Numbered from the stretch's first letter, positions 51,452 through 60,875 are shown. The stretch is 64,000 nt of DNA from CANLDA01 sp964021645 (GCA_964021645.1 CAXIAD010000006.1:1-64000), one strand, 5' to 3'. Numbers and translations: made by a program. The notes: generated by a model from the sequence alone, not told the origin.

Positions 51452-52699
51452 TTAGATCTCGTGTTTCTCAACCTTACAGACCTTGCCTGCGATGATCGAA
51501 ATGATCGCGGCGGCAAAGCTGAACAGGGCCCCCATCTTGGCTGCGTCCTGTACAGGGCCCGCATCAAAGGCAACGGAAGCCACGAAAAGTGACACTGTGA
51601 AACCGATGGCAGCCACAAAACCAATGACCACCAGATCAATGATCCGCATGCCTTGCGGGATGCCCAAGCGCAGAGGCACCGCAGCGAACCAGCCAAACAG
51701 CAGGATGCCCACAGGTTTCCCGATCAACAGCCCCGCCAGAACCAGCCATGTTGCATCGCCGATAAAGCTGAACTCGACACCGGCATTGAGCAATCCAAAG
51801 AAGAAGAGGATGATCTCAACCGGGTGTTTCAGCGCATGCTCCATCACGTTCAACAGATCGGTCAGGTGCTTTTCCGCATCCGAAAAGATACCAAAGGCAC
51901 GGTCCGCATGCGGGATCGTCGTCACAATCGGCAGCAGGCCAAGCGCAGGGTGCAATCCCGCACGCATAAAGCAATACCAGCTAATGCAGCCCGCAATCAG
52001 ATAGGGGATAAAGTGCAGCTTGTTACGCACAAAGGTCGAAACCGGACGCCCTTGGCGGCCTTTGTCCAACTTGCGCGGCAGGGAGTTGAAAAGCACATAC
52101 ACGCCAATAGATGCCGCCAAAGAGCCAAGCAACCACACCGGAGCCAACTCGCTGCTGGGGTAGAAAATGGCCAGAATGATCAGGCCCACTGCATCATCGG
52201 CAATCGCCAAAAGCAGCAGAAAGCGCACAGCCGGATGACCCGCCCCAAACACGATACGCCCCACAAGATATGAAAATGCGATGTCTGTGGCTGTCGGGAT
52301 CGCCCAACCATTGGCAACAGCACTATACGTCTCGGAGCCCATCAACGCCGCTAGACCCAGATAAACAGCAATCGGGCCAAACATGCCGCCTGCGGTGGCA
52401 AACAGCGGTGTCGCCGCCTTTTTCCCACGCAAAGAGCCGTTTTTCAGAATGACAGCTTCCCAGACTTCCTTGGCCGCGATGGCAAAAAACAGCGCCATCA
52501 GCAGATCATTCACCAGATAATGCAGGGTCAGGGTGCGATATTCACCATGGATCTCGCCAATGGGCGCATGATCCCAAATCACGAAATGCACAAAATGACT
52601 GTAGCTTTCAGGGCTGATATTCGCCCAGATCAGCGCAACAATCGCCCCGATGATCAGCAACAAAGAATAATTGGTCAGAAAATTCCACACACGATACAT
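51452..52699 (-). CDS. nhaA: Na+/H+ antiporter NhaA
   Basis: 415 residues with about twelve membrane helices. The ion-binding Asp pair is in LLAIADDAVGL (about 165-175) and the assembly helix is GWAIPTATDIAFS (about 130-142). The N-terminal LVNDLLMALFFAIAAKEV is typical. It exports Na+ in exchange for protons, expected in a marine organism. It is transcribed toward the kps operon but separated from it by a strong terminator. The C-terminus ends in KVEKHEI, slightly longer than E. coli NhaA. Confidence 0.96.
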   Translation of the reverse strand: MYRVWNFLTNYSLLLIIGAIVALIWANISPESYSHFVHFVIWDHAPIGEIHGEYRTLTLHYLVNDLLMALFFAIAAKEVWEAVILKNGSLRGKKAATPLFATAGGMFGPIAVYLGLAALMGSETYSAVANGWAIPTATDIAFSYLVGRIVFGAGHPAVRFLLLLAIADDAVGLIILAIFYPSSELAPVWLLGSLAASIGVYVLFNSLPRKLDKGRQGRPVSTFVRNKLHFIPYLIAGCISWYCFMRAGLHPALGLLPIVTTIPHADRAFGIFSDAEKHLTDLLNVMEHALKHPVEIILFFFGLLNAGVEFSFIGDATWLVLAGLLIGKPVGILLFGWFAAVPLRLGIPQGMRIIDLVVIGFVAAIGFTVSLFVASVAFDAGPVQDAAKMGALFSFAAAIISIIAGKVCKVEKHEI

Positions 52700-52768
52700 C
52701 AGCTATCCATCCCGTTGTTTTCGTTTTATGCGAATTACCGGAAAATGATCGGCGGGGCAACGGGGCGC

Positions 52769-52812
52769 GCATTTAAAAATGCAAGGCCGGGGCAGATCAA
52801 ACCGCCCCGGCC
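52769..52812 (-). terminator. Double hairpin terminator after the ArsP-like permease
   Basis: GGCCGGGGC (52785-52793) pairs perfectly with GCCCCGGCC (52804-52812), followed on the minus strand by TTGCATTTTT, itself part of a second stem GCATTT-AAATGC (52769-52782). Confidence 0.7.
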
Positions 52813-52833
52813 TATCACGTCGCATTCAACGAT

Positions 52834-53913
52834 TTATCCGGCGTATAGCTGCCAAAGCGTGCCCGCGGTGAGCGCCCCGATCATCGCATAGCCAAGATAG
52901 GCGGCGAACACGCGCGGCTTCACCAAGGCCCAGACCGCGATGGCGGCCGGAATGCAGCTGACACCCCCTGCCAACACGAAACTCATGGCGGCCCCGTTTG
53001 ACATGCCTTGTTGCAATAGGGCGTCCACCAGCGGCACAGCGGCATAACCGTTCAAATAGGCTGGGGCACCGACCAATGCGCCTAGCAGGATGGGCATGAA
53101 ACCTGCACCACCTAGAAACCCTGCGATCCATTCGGCAGGAATATAGGTGATCATCAGCGCCTCAATCACATAGGCAAGGGCGAGCCATTTCAGCAAAAAC
53201 AGCGCGTTTTCCATTGTTGCCGCCCAGAAAACCGCCCGCCGCTTTACATCCCCCCAGAACGCCCAAACCGGCTTGCCTGAAAAAGGCTCCTCGACACCGC
53301 AGCATCCGCCAACCTGCGGTTTTTCACGCAATGGATTGGTAAACACTGGCGTTTTGGCAAAAACCATCGTGGCAAAGCCCCCAAATAGCCCCAGACCCAT
53401 CGCCGCAATTGTTTTAGCCAGCGCAAAATCGAACCCAAGCGTGCCTGAGGTGATCAAAAACATCGCCGGATCCATCAAAGGTGACGCCAACCAAAAGGCC
53501 ATGACAGCCGACAGCGGTGCCCCAAGCGCAAGCAGCGCTGCGATAAACGGTATAACCTCGCAGGAGCAAAACGGCGCGATGCCGCCCAGAATTGCTGCGA
53601 AAAAGATCATCCGTGTTTCCCGCCCGATAAAGGCCTTGGCAAGGATGTTCTCCGCTCCCGTCGCCTTAAGATAGCCAATCGCGAGCACCGCAAAGGCAAT
53701 AAAAGGCGCCGTGCTTAGCAAGGCTGTAAATCCAAAAGAAATCGTCGGCCAAAGCTGTGCCCTGTCTAAAATCGCCAGCCCGACAAGAATGACGATCAAG
53801 GCCAGCCACGCATTATCAATGCGTGCAATCAAACTGCGCCAATGCAGATGTTTGCCGGGCCCAGCATGTGGTTCGGAATTCTTATCGGTGTGAGAGTGCG
53901 TTGTATCAGCCAT
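52834..53913 (-). CDS. DUF318/ArsP-type permease
   Basis: 359 residues from ATG 53913 (AGGA upstream), which overlaps the arsR stop by eight bases. The N-terminus is His-rich (THSHTDKNSEPH). About eight to ten helices follow, with the family signature GGIAPFCSCEVIPF (about 109-122) containing the Cys-x-Cys pair. A cytoplasmic loop has GGCCGVEE, a possible metal-binding patch. Homologues export trivalent organoarsenicals. Co-translation with an ArsR repressor with a Cys/His tail supports metal or metalloid export. The exact substrate is not certain. Confidence 0.82.
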   Translation of the reverse strand: MADTTHSHTDKNSEPHAGPGKHLHWRSLIARIDNAWLALIVILVGLAILDRAQLWPTISFGFTALLSTAPFIAFAVLAIGYLKATGAENILAKAFIGRETRMIFFAAILGGIAPFCSCEVIPFIAALLALGAPLSAVMAFWLASPLMDPAMFLITSGTLGFDFALAKTIAAMGLGLFGGFATMVFAKTPVFTNPLREKPQVGGCCGVEEPFSGKPVWAFWGDVKRRAVFWAATMENALFLLKWLALAYVIEALMITYIPAEWIAGFLGGAGFMPILLGALVGAPAYLNGYAAVPLVDALLQQGMSNGAAMSFVLAGGVSCIPAAIAVWALVKPRVFAAYLGYAMIGALTAGTLWQLYAG

Positions 53914-54244
53914 GATTATGTTCCTGATCCGGGCAATCGGCACAGCATTCTTTCAGCAAAAACTGTGATAATGCGCGTAATTCGGTAAAGGCGACAGCAG
54001 CACAAATGATCGAGCGACCAAATTTCTGCTGCGTGACCAGCCCTGCCTGCGTGAGAATTTTCATGTGATGGGTCAAGGTCGAACCAGTCACGCCAGTCCG
54101 GTTGCCAAGCTCGCCAATCGCAAGCCCATCGGTGCCCGCGCGCACCAAAGTGCGCAACACGGCGAGGCGTTGTTCTGATCCCAACGCAGCAAAGGTTGAG
54201 GCGGCTACCTCAAGACTTAGATCATGTGTATCTGTATGTTTCAT
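53906..54244 (-). CDS. ArsR/SmtB-family metalloregulator
   Basis: 112 residues with one winged helix: FAALGSEQRLAVLRTLVRAG, then recognition helix TGSTLTHHMKILTQAGLV. The C-terminal tail ECCADCPDQEHNHG holds three Cys and two His and is a likely metal or metalloid sensor site, unlike the classical CVC site in helix 3. It is followed with an eight-base overlap by the permease it presumably represses. TAGAAATA repeats upstream are the likely operator. Confidence 0.9.
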   Translation of the reverse strand: MKHTDTHDLSLEVAASTFAALGSEQRLAVLRTLVRAGTDGLAIGELGNRTGVTGSTLTHHMKILTQAGLVTQQKFGRSIICAAVAFTELRALSQFLLKECCADCPDQEHNHG

Positions 54245-54249
54245 GATTC

Positions 54250-54305
54250 TAGAAATATAGAAATAAACGAGTCGCGCAAGTTTTATTTCTATATTTTTAG
54301 AAATA
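54250..54305. promoter_or_regulatory. ArsR operator region with TAGAAATA repeats
   Basis: TAGAAATA occurs at 54250-54257 and 54258-54265 as a tandem repeat. A perfect 8-bp inverted repeat, TATTTCTA (54284-54291) and TAGAAATA (54298-54305), lies 40 bases upstream of the arsR start codon. AT-rich imperfect palindromes of this kind are typical ArsR-family operators, so autorepression is likely. Confidence 0.65.
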
Positions 54306-54396
54306 TAGTTACCTGATCGTTCACTGATGCGTCAGAGACGTCCTTCATTTCCGAATGCTGCTTTTGTTTTTGCCCAAACCTTGGCAGGGTCAAACA

Positions 54397-54978
54397 ATGC
54401 AATTGTGTGATGATATCCGCGCGTGTCGCCTCTGCGCAGACCGCTTTGCCGCGACCCACACGGGCCATTCACCGCGCCCGGTGGCGTGGTTTTCCCCAAA
54501 GGCGCGGATTTTAATTGCGGGGCAGGCCCCCGGTGCGCGCGTGCACGAAAGCGGCAAACCCTTTACTGATCCCTCGGGCGATCGGCTGCGCGAATGGATG
54601 GGTGTGGATGATGCGGTTTTTTATGATCGCAGTCAGGTTGCCATTCTCCCCATGGCCTTTTGTTTTCCGGGATATAACGCCAAAGGCTCCGATCTGCCGC
54701 CGCCGCCCATATGTGCCAAAACGTGGCGCGCACCCGCGATGGCAGAATTACGCGATGTGCAGGTGACACTATTAGTGGGCGGATATGCGCAGAAATGGCA
54801 TTTGGGCGGGGCCCAAGGTGTGACCGACCGGGTTTTGGGGTGGCGTGACCACGCGCCGCGCGTCTTTCCCTTGCCTCATCCCTCCTGGCGCAATACGGGA
54901 TGGCTAAAGAAAAATCCGTGGTTTGAGGCAGATTTGCTGCCCGTACTACGCAATGCTGTGCAGGATGCGATGACATGA
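54397..54978 (+). CDS. Uracil-DNA glycosylase superfamily protein
   Basis: 193 residues from ATG 54397 with AGGG upstream. CRLCADRFAAT near 9-19 provides one Cys pair. GQAPGARVHESGKPFTDPSGDRLREW, read in parts from about 42, is the active-site region of this UDG subfamily, and PLPHPSWRNTGW holds the H-P-S substrate-loop motif. It lacks the four-Cys pattern of typical family 4 enzymes, so the Fe-S cluster is doubtful. It probably has a DNA base-excision or nucleotide-salvage role. It overlaps sseB by four bases. Confidence 0.82.
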   Translation: MQLCDDIRACRLCADRFAATHTGHSPRPVAWFSPKARILIAGQAPGARVHESGKPFTDPSGDRLREWMGVDDAVFYDRSQVAILPMAFCFPGYNAKGSDLPPPPICAKTWRAPAMAELRDVQVTLLVGGYAQKWHLGGAQGVTDRVLGWRDHAPRVFPLPHPSWRNTGWLKKNPWFEADLLPVLRNAVQDAMT

Positions 54979-55763
54979 CACAAACCCCGATTGATATCGC
55001 CCATGCTGCCATGCAAGCCAGCCCCGATGATGACTCCGCACGTTTACGATTTTATGAGCGTCTGGCCGATGCTGAATTGTTTCTGCTCCTGAGCGAAGAG
55101 GCAAAGGCAGACAAAGTATCACCCGAGGTGTTTGAACTGGCCGAGGCCTCGTTTGTATTGGTGTTTGACACAGAGGAACGTCTGGCGGAATTCGTCGGTA
55201 AAACGGCCCCCTATGCGGCCCTGTCCGGTCGGGTGATTGCGCAGATGTTGGCCTCCTCAGATATGGGTCTAGGGGTCAACCTTGAGGTGGCACCCTCCTC
55301 AATCTTGATCCCACCAGAGGCCATGGGCTGGCTGGTGGATACATTGGACAATGCGCCCGATGAGGTTGAGGCAAAGCCCGAGATATTTTCATCCCCCGCA
55401 GGTCTGCCAGAGGCGTTGATCATGGCGCTGGATCAAAAACTATCAACTGCAGCAGGCTTGGCGCGTTGGGCTTATTTGGTTGGGGTGACATATGACACGG
55501 GCGCGCAATCCCATATGCTGGGTTTCGTTGATGCGATCCCCCAAGCGCAGGGCGCACTTGCCAAAGCGGTCAACGAGGCGCTGACATTTTCAGGCATCGA
55601 GGCCGGTGCGCTGGATGTCGGATTTTTTGACGCAACAGATTCCGTGGCCGGGCAATTGGCGCGTGTCGGGTTGCGATTTGATTTGCCAGAAGCAGAACAG
55701 CCCGCCGAATATATCCATGTGGCACCCGGACGTGATCCAGCAAAGCCGCCGAAATTGAAGTGA
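54975..55763 (+). CDS. SseB-family protein
   Basis: 262 residues with an N-terminal SseB domain (RLRFYERLADAELFLLL; FELAEASFVLVFDTEERLAEFVG) and a C-terminal SseB-associated domain ending in PGRDPAKPPKLK. No catalytic motif or membrane segment is visible. The family name comes from enterobacterial proteins of uncertain function. Coupled to the upstream UDG-like gene by ATGA. Followed by a long hairpin and a conserved-tail module. Confidence 0.8.
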   Translation: MTQTPIDIAHAAMQASPDDDSARLRFYERLADAELFLLLSEEAKADKVSPEVFELAEASFVLVFDTEERLAEFVGKTAPYAALSGRVIAQMLASSDMGLGVNLEVAPSSILIPPEAMGWLVDTLDNAPDEVEAKPEIFSSPAGLPEALIMALDQKLSTAAGLARWAYLVGVTYDTGAQSHMLGFVDAIPQAQGALAKAVNEALTFSGIEAGALDVGFFDATDSVAGQLARVGLRFDLPEAEQPAEYIHVAPGRDPAKPPKLK

Positions 55764-55771
55764 TTTCCTAT

Positions 55772-55836
55772 CCAAGACACGCGTGTGTGTTGCGTGTCTT
55801 GGAGCCTCCGGCGGGGATATTTTTACTCAGAAGAAG
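55772..55836 (+). repeat. Hairpin + conserved-tail module, copy 4 (after sseB)
   Basis: An 11-bp perfect stem, CCAAGACACGC (55772-55782) with GCGTGTCTTGG (55792-55802), is followed directly by GCCTCCGGCGGGG, then ATATTTTT and ACTCAGAAGAAG (ends 55836). It starts nine bases past the stop codon. The stem is unrelated in sequence to the stems of copies 1-3. Confidence 0.85.
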
Positions 55837-55850
55837 CGGGCGGGATGAGG

Positions 55851-56780
55851 TTAGTATCCCGCGCTGCGATCCACTAGATTGAGCAGGGGCGCGTCGGTTT
55901 CGGCGCGTCGGATGTTTTCGGCAATGACCTGCGAGGCGGAACCGGGCCGGGTTTCAGCCGCGATATGCGGCGTGACGGTAACATTTTCATGCGCCCAATA
56001 GGGGTGTTCGGCGGGCAGCGGCTCTATACGGAACACATCTAGTGTTGCATGGGCGATGTGACCTGTTTCCAGGGCCGACAGCAGGGCGTCGTCGTCGATC
56101 AAGGGGCCGCGGCCCGGGTTGATGATCCGCGCGCCTTTGGGCAATAGCGCCAGAGTGTCTGCATTCAGCGTGTTCTCAGTCGCGGGTGTATCGGGCAGCA
56201 GCAGGATCACGATCTCAGCCGTTGAAAGCGCTTGTTTTAGCCCCTCAACCCCATGCAGGCAGGTCAGCCCGTCGATGTCCTTGGCAGAGCGTGACCAACC
56301 GGTGACCGGAAAACCCAGTGCTTGCAGACTGTGTGCGCAAGCCTGACCCAGTGCCCCCAAGCCAAGCAACGTCACCGGACGCTCCTGTGCCAGAGGCGGC
56401 ACAATGGGGGACCAAACACCGTCTTGGCCCAAAATATCACGATCCATTTCAATGTGATAGCGCAGCGCATGGGCCGTGACAAATTCAACCATGCCCTGCG
56501 TTAACCCCGGATCAACCATGCGGCACAGCGGGATTTTCAGCGTGGGGTTTCCGGTGATTTGCTCAACCCCGGCCCATAGGTTCAAGACAGCCTTGCAGCG
56601 CGTATAAGGTGTGAAATCCTGAAGGTCGGAATTGGGCGCATAGACCACATAATCAACCATATCTGGTGCGTGATCCTGACGCAAATCCACGTCTAACCCT
56701 GCCGCCTCAAAGGCGCGCATAAGTGGGGCCCGATAGATATCCCAGCGTTCATAACGGGCGGCAAAAAGGACGTTGATCAT
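55851..56780 (-). CDS. ghrA: Glyoxylate/hydroxypyruvate reductase A
   Basis: 309 residues, D-2-hydroxyacid dehydrogenase family. The nucleotide fold is LLGLGALGQACAHSL (about 139-153). Catalytic Arg lies in INPGRGPLIDDDAL, Glu in TLDVFRIEPLP, and His in VTPHIAAETRPG. The N-terminal AARYERWDIYRAPL and VLNLWAGVEQI are GhrA-type. It reduces glyoxylate and hydroxypyruvate with NADPH. Co-translated with the VOC gene (four-base overlap). Confidence 0.9.
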   Translation of the reverse strand: MINVLFAARYERWDIYRAPLMRAFEAAGLDVDLRQDHAPDMVDYVVYAPNSDLQDFTPYTRCKAVLNLWAGVEQITGNPTLKIPLCRMVDPGLTQGMVEFVTAHALRYHIEMDRDILGQDGVWSPIVPPLAQERPVTLLGLGALGQACAHSLQALGFPVTGWSRSAKDIDGLTCLHGVEGLKQALSTAEIVILLLPDTPATENTLNADTLALLPKGARIINPGRGPLIDDDALLSALETGHIAHATLDVFRIEPLPAEHPYWAHENVTVTPHIAAETRPGSASQVIAENIRRAETDAPLLNLVDRSAGY

Positions 56781-57187
56781 GTGGCAAATACTCCGGCCAT
56801 ATCGGCAAAACCTTTGATTTCGATAGGGTTGCCAGCAGGATCACGGAAAAACATCGTCGATTGTTCCCCCGGCTCGCCAGCAAATCGTGTTGTCGGGCGC
56901 ATGACAAATGTCAGCCCGGATGCGGTTAGCCGATCGGCCAGCACCTGCCACTCGGACTGGGGAAGGATCACGCCCAAATGCGGCATCGGCACCATATGCT
57001 CGCCAACTTTGCCAGTGTTTTCAGAGGCAAATGGCACGCCCAGATGCAGCGAAACTTGGTGACCAAAGAAGTTGTAATCGACCCAAGTTTGCGTGCTGCG
57101 CCCCTCAACGCACCCCAAAAGATCGCCGTAAAATGCGCGCGCCTCATCCAGATCTGTCACGTGATAGGCTAGGTGAAATATGGTCAA
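56777..57187 (-). CDS. VOC-superfamily (glyoxalase/dioxygenase fold) protein
   Basis: 136 residues from a TTG at 57187 with AGGAG six bases upstream; the longer ATG frame would begin inside the gap after rodA. Two beta-alpha-beta-beta-beta modules: FHLAYHVTDLDEARAFYGDLLGC at the start (metal His) and MFFRDPAGNPIEIKGF near the end (metal Glu), with HLGVIL between. The substrate is unknown. It shares a transcript with ghrA, suggesting a role in small hydroxy- or keto-acid metabolism. Confidence 0.82.
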   Translation of the reverse strand: MTIFHLAYHVTDLDEARAFYGDLLGCVEGRSTQTWVDYNFFGHQVSLHLGVPFASENTGKVGEHMVPMPHLGVILPQSEWQVLADRLTASGLTFVMRPTTRFAGEPGEQSTMFFRDPAGNPIEIKGFADMAGVFAT

Positions 57188-57259
57188 TTTTTGCTCCTGT
57201 GTTGCGCAAACTTGGCCATAGATTTGACCAAGGTGCAAGGGGGCACAAGGGGAGGCAGA

Positions 57260-58399
57260 TTAACGTGGTCGATGCACATGTGCGCTTTGGACAAGGCCAA
57301 AGGCAAGCATCAAGACCAACATCGCAGAGCCACCATAGCTGACCATTGGCAAAGGCACGCCAACCACCGGAGCAAGCCCCATCACCATCGACATATTGAC
57401 CGCGAAAAACAAAAAGAAAGTCGAGGCCACGCCAAGGATCAAAAGCGACGAAAACCGGTCGCGATTTGAAATGGCAGCGCCGACGCAAAACATCACGATC
57501 AACGCGTATAGGCTTAGCAAGGACATGCCACCGACGAAGCCAAATTCCTCGGCCAAGGTCGTAAAGATAAAGTCGGTGTGCTTTTCGGGCAAAAAATTCA
57601 GCCGCGATTGCGTGCCTTCCATATATCCGCGCCCTGTCCAGCCGCCCGATCCTAGCGCGATCTTGGATTGGGTGATGTGATAGCCCGCCCCCAAAGGATC
57701 GCTGGAGGGGTCAAGGAAGGTGTCGATGCGACGGTATTGATAATCCTTTAACAATTGCCAAGACGCGCCGCGCGATTGAAATACGGCAACGACGATGCCG
57801 ACAGCGGCGGCGATGATGGCAGCGAAATAACCCCAATGCACTCCTGCCAAAAACATCACCATGGCGCCGCCTGTGATCAATAAGATTGACGTGCCCAAAT
57901 CCGGTTGGCGCAGCACCAGAAATGTGGGCAACAAGATCAGGAATGCCGGAATGATGATCCACAACGGTCGCGAAGTTTTTGATCCGGGCAGCCAGTCATA
58001 ATAGGCCGCCAACACCATAACCAAGGTGATTTTCATCAATTCAGAGGGCTGCAATCGCATAAATCCTAGGTCGATCCAGCGTTGCGCGCCCATACCGACG
58101 CTGCCCATCACTTCGACCAAAACCAGCAGCACAACTGCAATGCCATATGCCGCAACCGACACACTGCGCCAGAACCATATCGGCACCATGGCGACGGTCA
58201 GCATCACTATCAACCCCAGAACAAAGCGTTTCATCTGCGGCTCTGCCCAAGGGGTGAATGACCCACCCGAGACGGAATAGAGCATCAGAAAACCGACGCT
58301 GGCTACGGCGATCAACAATAGGATCAACGCCCAGTTCAGGGCCAGGATTTTGCGCAGCCCCGTGGGGACGGTTTTGACCGAATGCTCTAGATAACTCAT
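57260..58399 (-). CDS. rodA: Rod-shape-determining peptidoglycan polymerase RodA
   Basis: 379 residues, ten-helix SEDS protein. The WIDLGFMRLQPSELMKI segment (about 107-123) and SKIALGSGGWTGRGYMEGTQS, followed by LPEKHTDFIFTTLAEEFGFVG (read in parts), carry the conserved catalytic Asp. It polymerises glycan strands in the elongasome with PBP2. It overlaps mrdA by four bases and is the last gene of mreBCD-mrdA-rodA. Confidence 0.97.
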   Translation of the reverse strand: MSYLEHSVKTVPTGLRKILALNWALILLLIAVASVGFLMLYSVSGGSFTPWAEPQMKRFVLGLIVMLTVAMVPIWFWRSVSVAAYGIAVVLLVLVEVMGSVGMGAQRWIDLGFMRLQPSELMKITLVMVLAAYYDWLPGSKTSRPLWIIIPAFLILLPTFLVLRQPDLGTSILLITGGAMVMFLAGVHWGYFAAIIAAAVGIVVAVFQSRGASWQLLKDYQYRRIDTFLDPSSDPLGAGYHITQSKIALGSGGWTGRGYMEGTQSRLNFLPEKHTDFIFTTLAEEFGFVGGMSLLSLYALIVMFCVGAAISNRDRFSSLLILGVASTFFLFFAVNMSMVMGLAPVVGVPLPMVSYGGSAMLVLMLAFGLVQSAHVHRPR

Positions 58400-60339
58400 G
58401 CGCGCACTTTCCGGTTGCCGTTACGATCCGGCATCTGGCGGCGAATGCGCTCTTGTTGCGCCTTGATCACTTTGCGATCTTTGGCAGGGTAGGCGCTTAG
58501 CGGGGGAAGCTCCCCATACAGGGCCTGCAATGTGATATCGCGCGCAATCGGGGCCGCCGCGGTGGAGCCACCTCCGCCGTGCTCAACGATCACCGAAACG
58601 GCGATGCGCGGGTTATCAAAGGGGGCGAAATCCACAAACAACGCATGATCGCGCCGCTCCCACGGCAGGTCTTTGTTGCGGGTGACACCGGCACGACGTT
58701 CGGCGGCGGTAATGTTGCGCACTTGGCTGGTGCCGGTTTTGCCTGCCATGCGGTATTCATCGGCCATGATCCGGCTACGATAGGCGGTGCCACGTTTGTT
58801 ATTGGACACAGCAAACATCGCGCGCCGCACTTGCCTTAGGTGGTTTTCGTTGACATCCAGCGGGGTCACGATGGGATCAGGCACCTCAACCCCGTCGACC
58901 GATTTGATCAGACGCGGCGACACATCCGTGCCCGACGCCAATCGCGCCGTCATCACCGCCAGATGCAATGGCGAGGCCAGCACAAACCCTTGTCCGATCG
59001 AGGCATTAACCGTATCCCCCGGCACCCAATCGTTTTCGCGGTTCCGGCGCTTCCACTCTTTGGTGGGCGTCAACCCACGGGCCACCGCCGACATCGGCAA
59101 ATCATGCTTCATCCCCATGCCAAACCGGTTTGCCATGTTGGTGATCTTTTCGATCCCGACCCGCAACGCCAGATCATAGAAATAGACATCACAACTTTCG
59201 CGCAACGCCTTTAGCAGGGTCATATGCCCGTGACCTGCGCGTTTCCAACAATGGAACCGACGGTCAGACACCTCTAGATGGCCGGGGCACCAAACCGTCT
59301 CCTCAGCCGATACAACCCCATCCTCAAGCGCAGCCAGCGCGGTGATCATTTTAAATGTAGAACCGGGCGGATAAATCCCCTGCACCGATTTATTTGCCAA
59401 CGGGCGGTACTTGTTTTCGGTCAACGCCGAATAATCCGCCACCGAAATGCCGCGCACAAACAGGTTGGGGTCAAAACTGGGCGCGGAATTGATCGCCAGC
59501 AAATCCCCCGTTACGCAATCCATGATCACAGCCGCCGCACTTTCCCCCTCAAGTCGCGCCTGAACATAGGCCTGCAATTGATGATCAACGGTCAGCTGTA
59601 AATCGGCCCCTTGCTGGCCCTCGCGGCGATCCAATTCGCGCATCACCCGACCCACCGCGTTCACCTCGACCCGCTTGGCTCCGGCCTTGCCGCGCAAATC
59701 CTCTTCGCGTTTCGCCTCTAATCCGACCTTGCCGATCTGAAACCGTGGAATGCGCAGCAATTGGTCCGGGTCTTCAATGCGCGACAGATCATAATCTGAC
59801 ACCGGGCCGACATAGCCCAGTACATGCGCAAAATCAGCATTCATAGGATAACGCCGCGATAACCCCACATCCGGCGTGATACCGGGCAGGGCAGGCGCAT
59901 TCACCGCAACCCGGCTCATTTCTTCCCACGATACCCGATCCGCAATCGTAATCGGCAAAAACGGAGCAGAGCGTTTCATCTCCGCCATCGCCCGATTTAG
60001 CGCGACATCATCCAGCTCGATCAAATTTGATAGCTGGGCAATAACCGTGTCCACATCGCCAGCATCTTCGCGCACAATAGTAATGCGGTAACTGGGCACA
60101 TTGCGCGCAATCGTCACGCCATTACGGTCAAACATTTCCCCACGCGCAGGCGGGATCAACCGGATGTTAATGCGGTTTTCTTCGGCCAATAGGCGAAATT
60201 CCTGCGCCTGATCCACCTGCAAATGCCGCATGCGCAGGCCCAACAAGGCAACAAACCCCAACTGCACACCGCCCAGCAACAGACTGCGGCGGCTGACCTT
60301 GGCATGGTTTTCTGCACCCTCAGAGGAACCACGTCTCAT
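58396..60339 (-). CDS. mrdA: Penicillin-binding protein 2
   Basis: 647 residues from ATG 60339, which overlaps the mreD stop by four bases. A longer frame to 60552 lies inside mreD and is rejected. An N-terminal membrane anchor (SLLLGGVQLGFVALLG) is followed by the pedestal domain and the transpeptidase: GSTFKMITAL (S-x-x-K), SCDVYF (S-x-D-type SxN box) and KTGTSQV (KTG). It crosslinks peptidoglycan during lateral elongation with RodA. Confidence 0.96.
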   Translation of the reverse strand: MRRGSSEGAENHAKVSRRSLLLGGVQLGFVALLGLRMRHLQVDQAQEFRLLAEENRINIRLIPPARGEMFDRNGVTIARNVPSYRITIVREDAGDVDTVIAQLSNLIELDDVALNRAMAEMKRSAPFLPITIADRVSWEEMSRVAVNAPALPGITPDVGLSRRYPMNADFAHVLGYVGPVSDYDLSRIEDPDQLLRIPRFQIGKVGLEAKREEDLRGKAGAKRVEVNAVGRVMRELDRREGQQGADLQLTVDHQLQAYVQARLEGESAAAVIMDCVTGDLLAINSAPSFDPNLFVRGISVADYSALTENKYRPLANKSVQGIYPPGSTFKMITALAALEDGVVSAEETVWCPGHLEVSDRRFHCWKRAGHGHMTLLKALRESCDVYFYDLALRVGIEKITNMANRFGMGMKHDLPMSAVARGLTPTKEWKRRNRENDWVPGDTVNASIGQGFVLASPLHLAVMTARLASGTDVSPRLIKSVDGVEVPDPIVTPLDVNENHLRQVRRAMFAVSNNKRGTAYRSRIMADEYRMAGKTGTSQVRNITAAERRAGVTRNKDLPWERRDHALFVDFAPFDNPRIAVSVIVEHGGGGSTAAAPIARDITLQALYGELPPLSAYPAKDRKVIKAQQERIRRQMPDRNGNRKVRA

Positions 60340-60875
60340 GGGCGTCCTCCCAGGGCATTCAAATCCCCCGGTGCCGCCTTGCGCAGCCCCAAAAACGCCC
60401 AAGCAAATAGCACAACAAGCGGATAACACAGGATGCTCATGATCATCTGGATCAAGGTAAGGCCAAGCGGCACCTGTTCGATGAAAAATATCGTCATAAT
60501 CAGACGGTTCCCTAGGGCCAGGGCCACAATCGCTCCGGTCGCACTTAGCCACTCAATCGCAAAGGCCGTGTCGCGTAATAACACCGAACGCCTGCGCATA
60601 AATTCACATAGGATCACAGTTAGGGCACTAAATAATCCCGGCGGCCGCATAAACAAGAAATCGCCCAGCAACATCACCCCAGCCAGCAACCACGCAGGCG
60701 CGTATTCCGGGCGGCGCAAGGTCCATGCCACACTCATCACCACCAACATATCCGGCCCCGTCCAGCGTCGCGGCGTGGTTTCCAGCGGCAGAATTTGCAC
60801 ATAGATCAACAACAGGCAAAGCCCCAAAAACAGCCCGCGATTCAACAATAGATGGGTCGCCGTACGCTCAGCCAT
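60336..60875 (-). CDS. mreD: Rod-shape-determining protein MreD
   Basis: 179 residues from ATG 60875, which overlaps the mreC stop by eight bases. About five hydrophobic helices (LFLGLCLLLIYVQILPL; LLAGVMLLGDFLFM and others). It has low conservation, as usual for MreD, but the position between mreC and mrdA settles the call. Inner-membrane scaffold of the elongasome. Confidence 0.9.
   Translation of the reverse strand: MAERTATHLLLNRGLFLGLCLLLIYVQILPLETTPRRWTGPDMLVVMSVAWTLRRPEYAPAWLLAGVMLLGDFLFMRPPGLFSALTVILCEFMRRRSVLLRDTAFAIEWLSATGAIVALALGNRLIMTIFFIEQVPLGLTLIQMIMSILCYPLVVLFAWAFLGLRKAAPGDLNALGGRP

Noticed and set aside
60340..60552. 71-residue N-terminal extension of mrdA
   Set aside because: It lies inside mreD in another frame and is unlike PBP2; ATG 60339 gives the standard four-base overlap with mreD.
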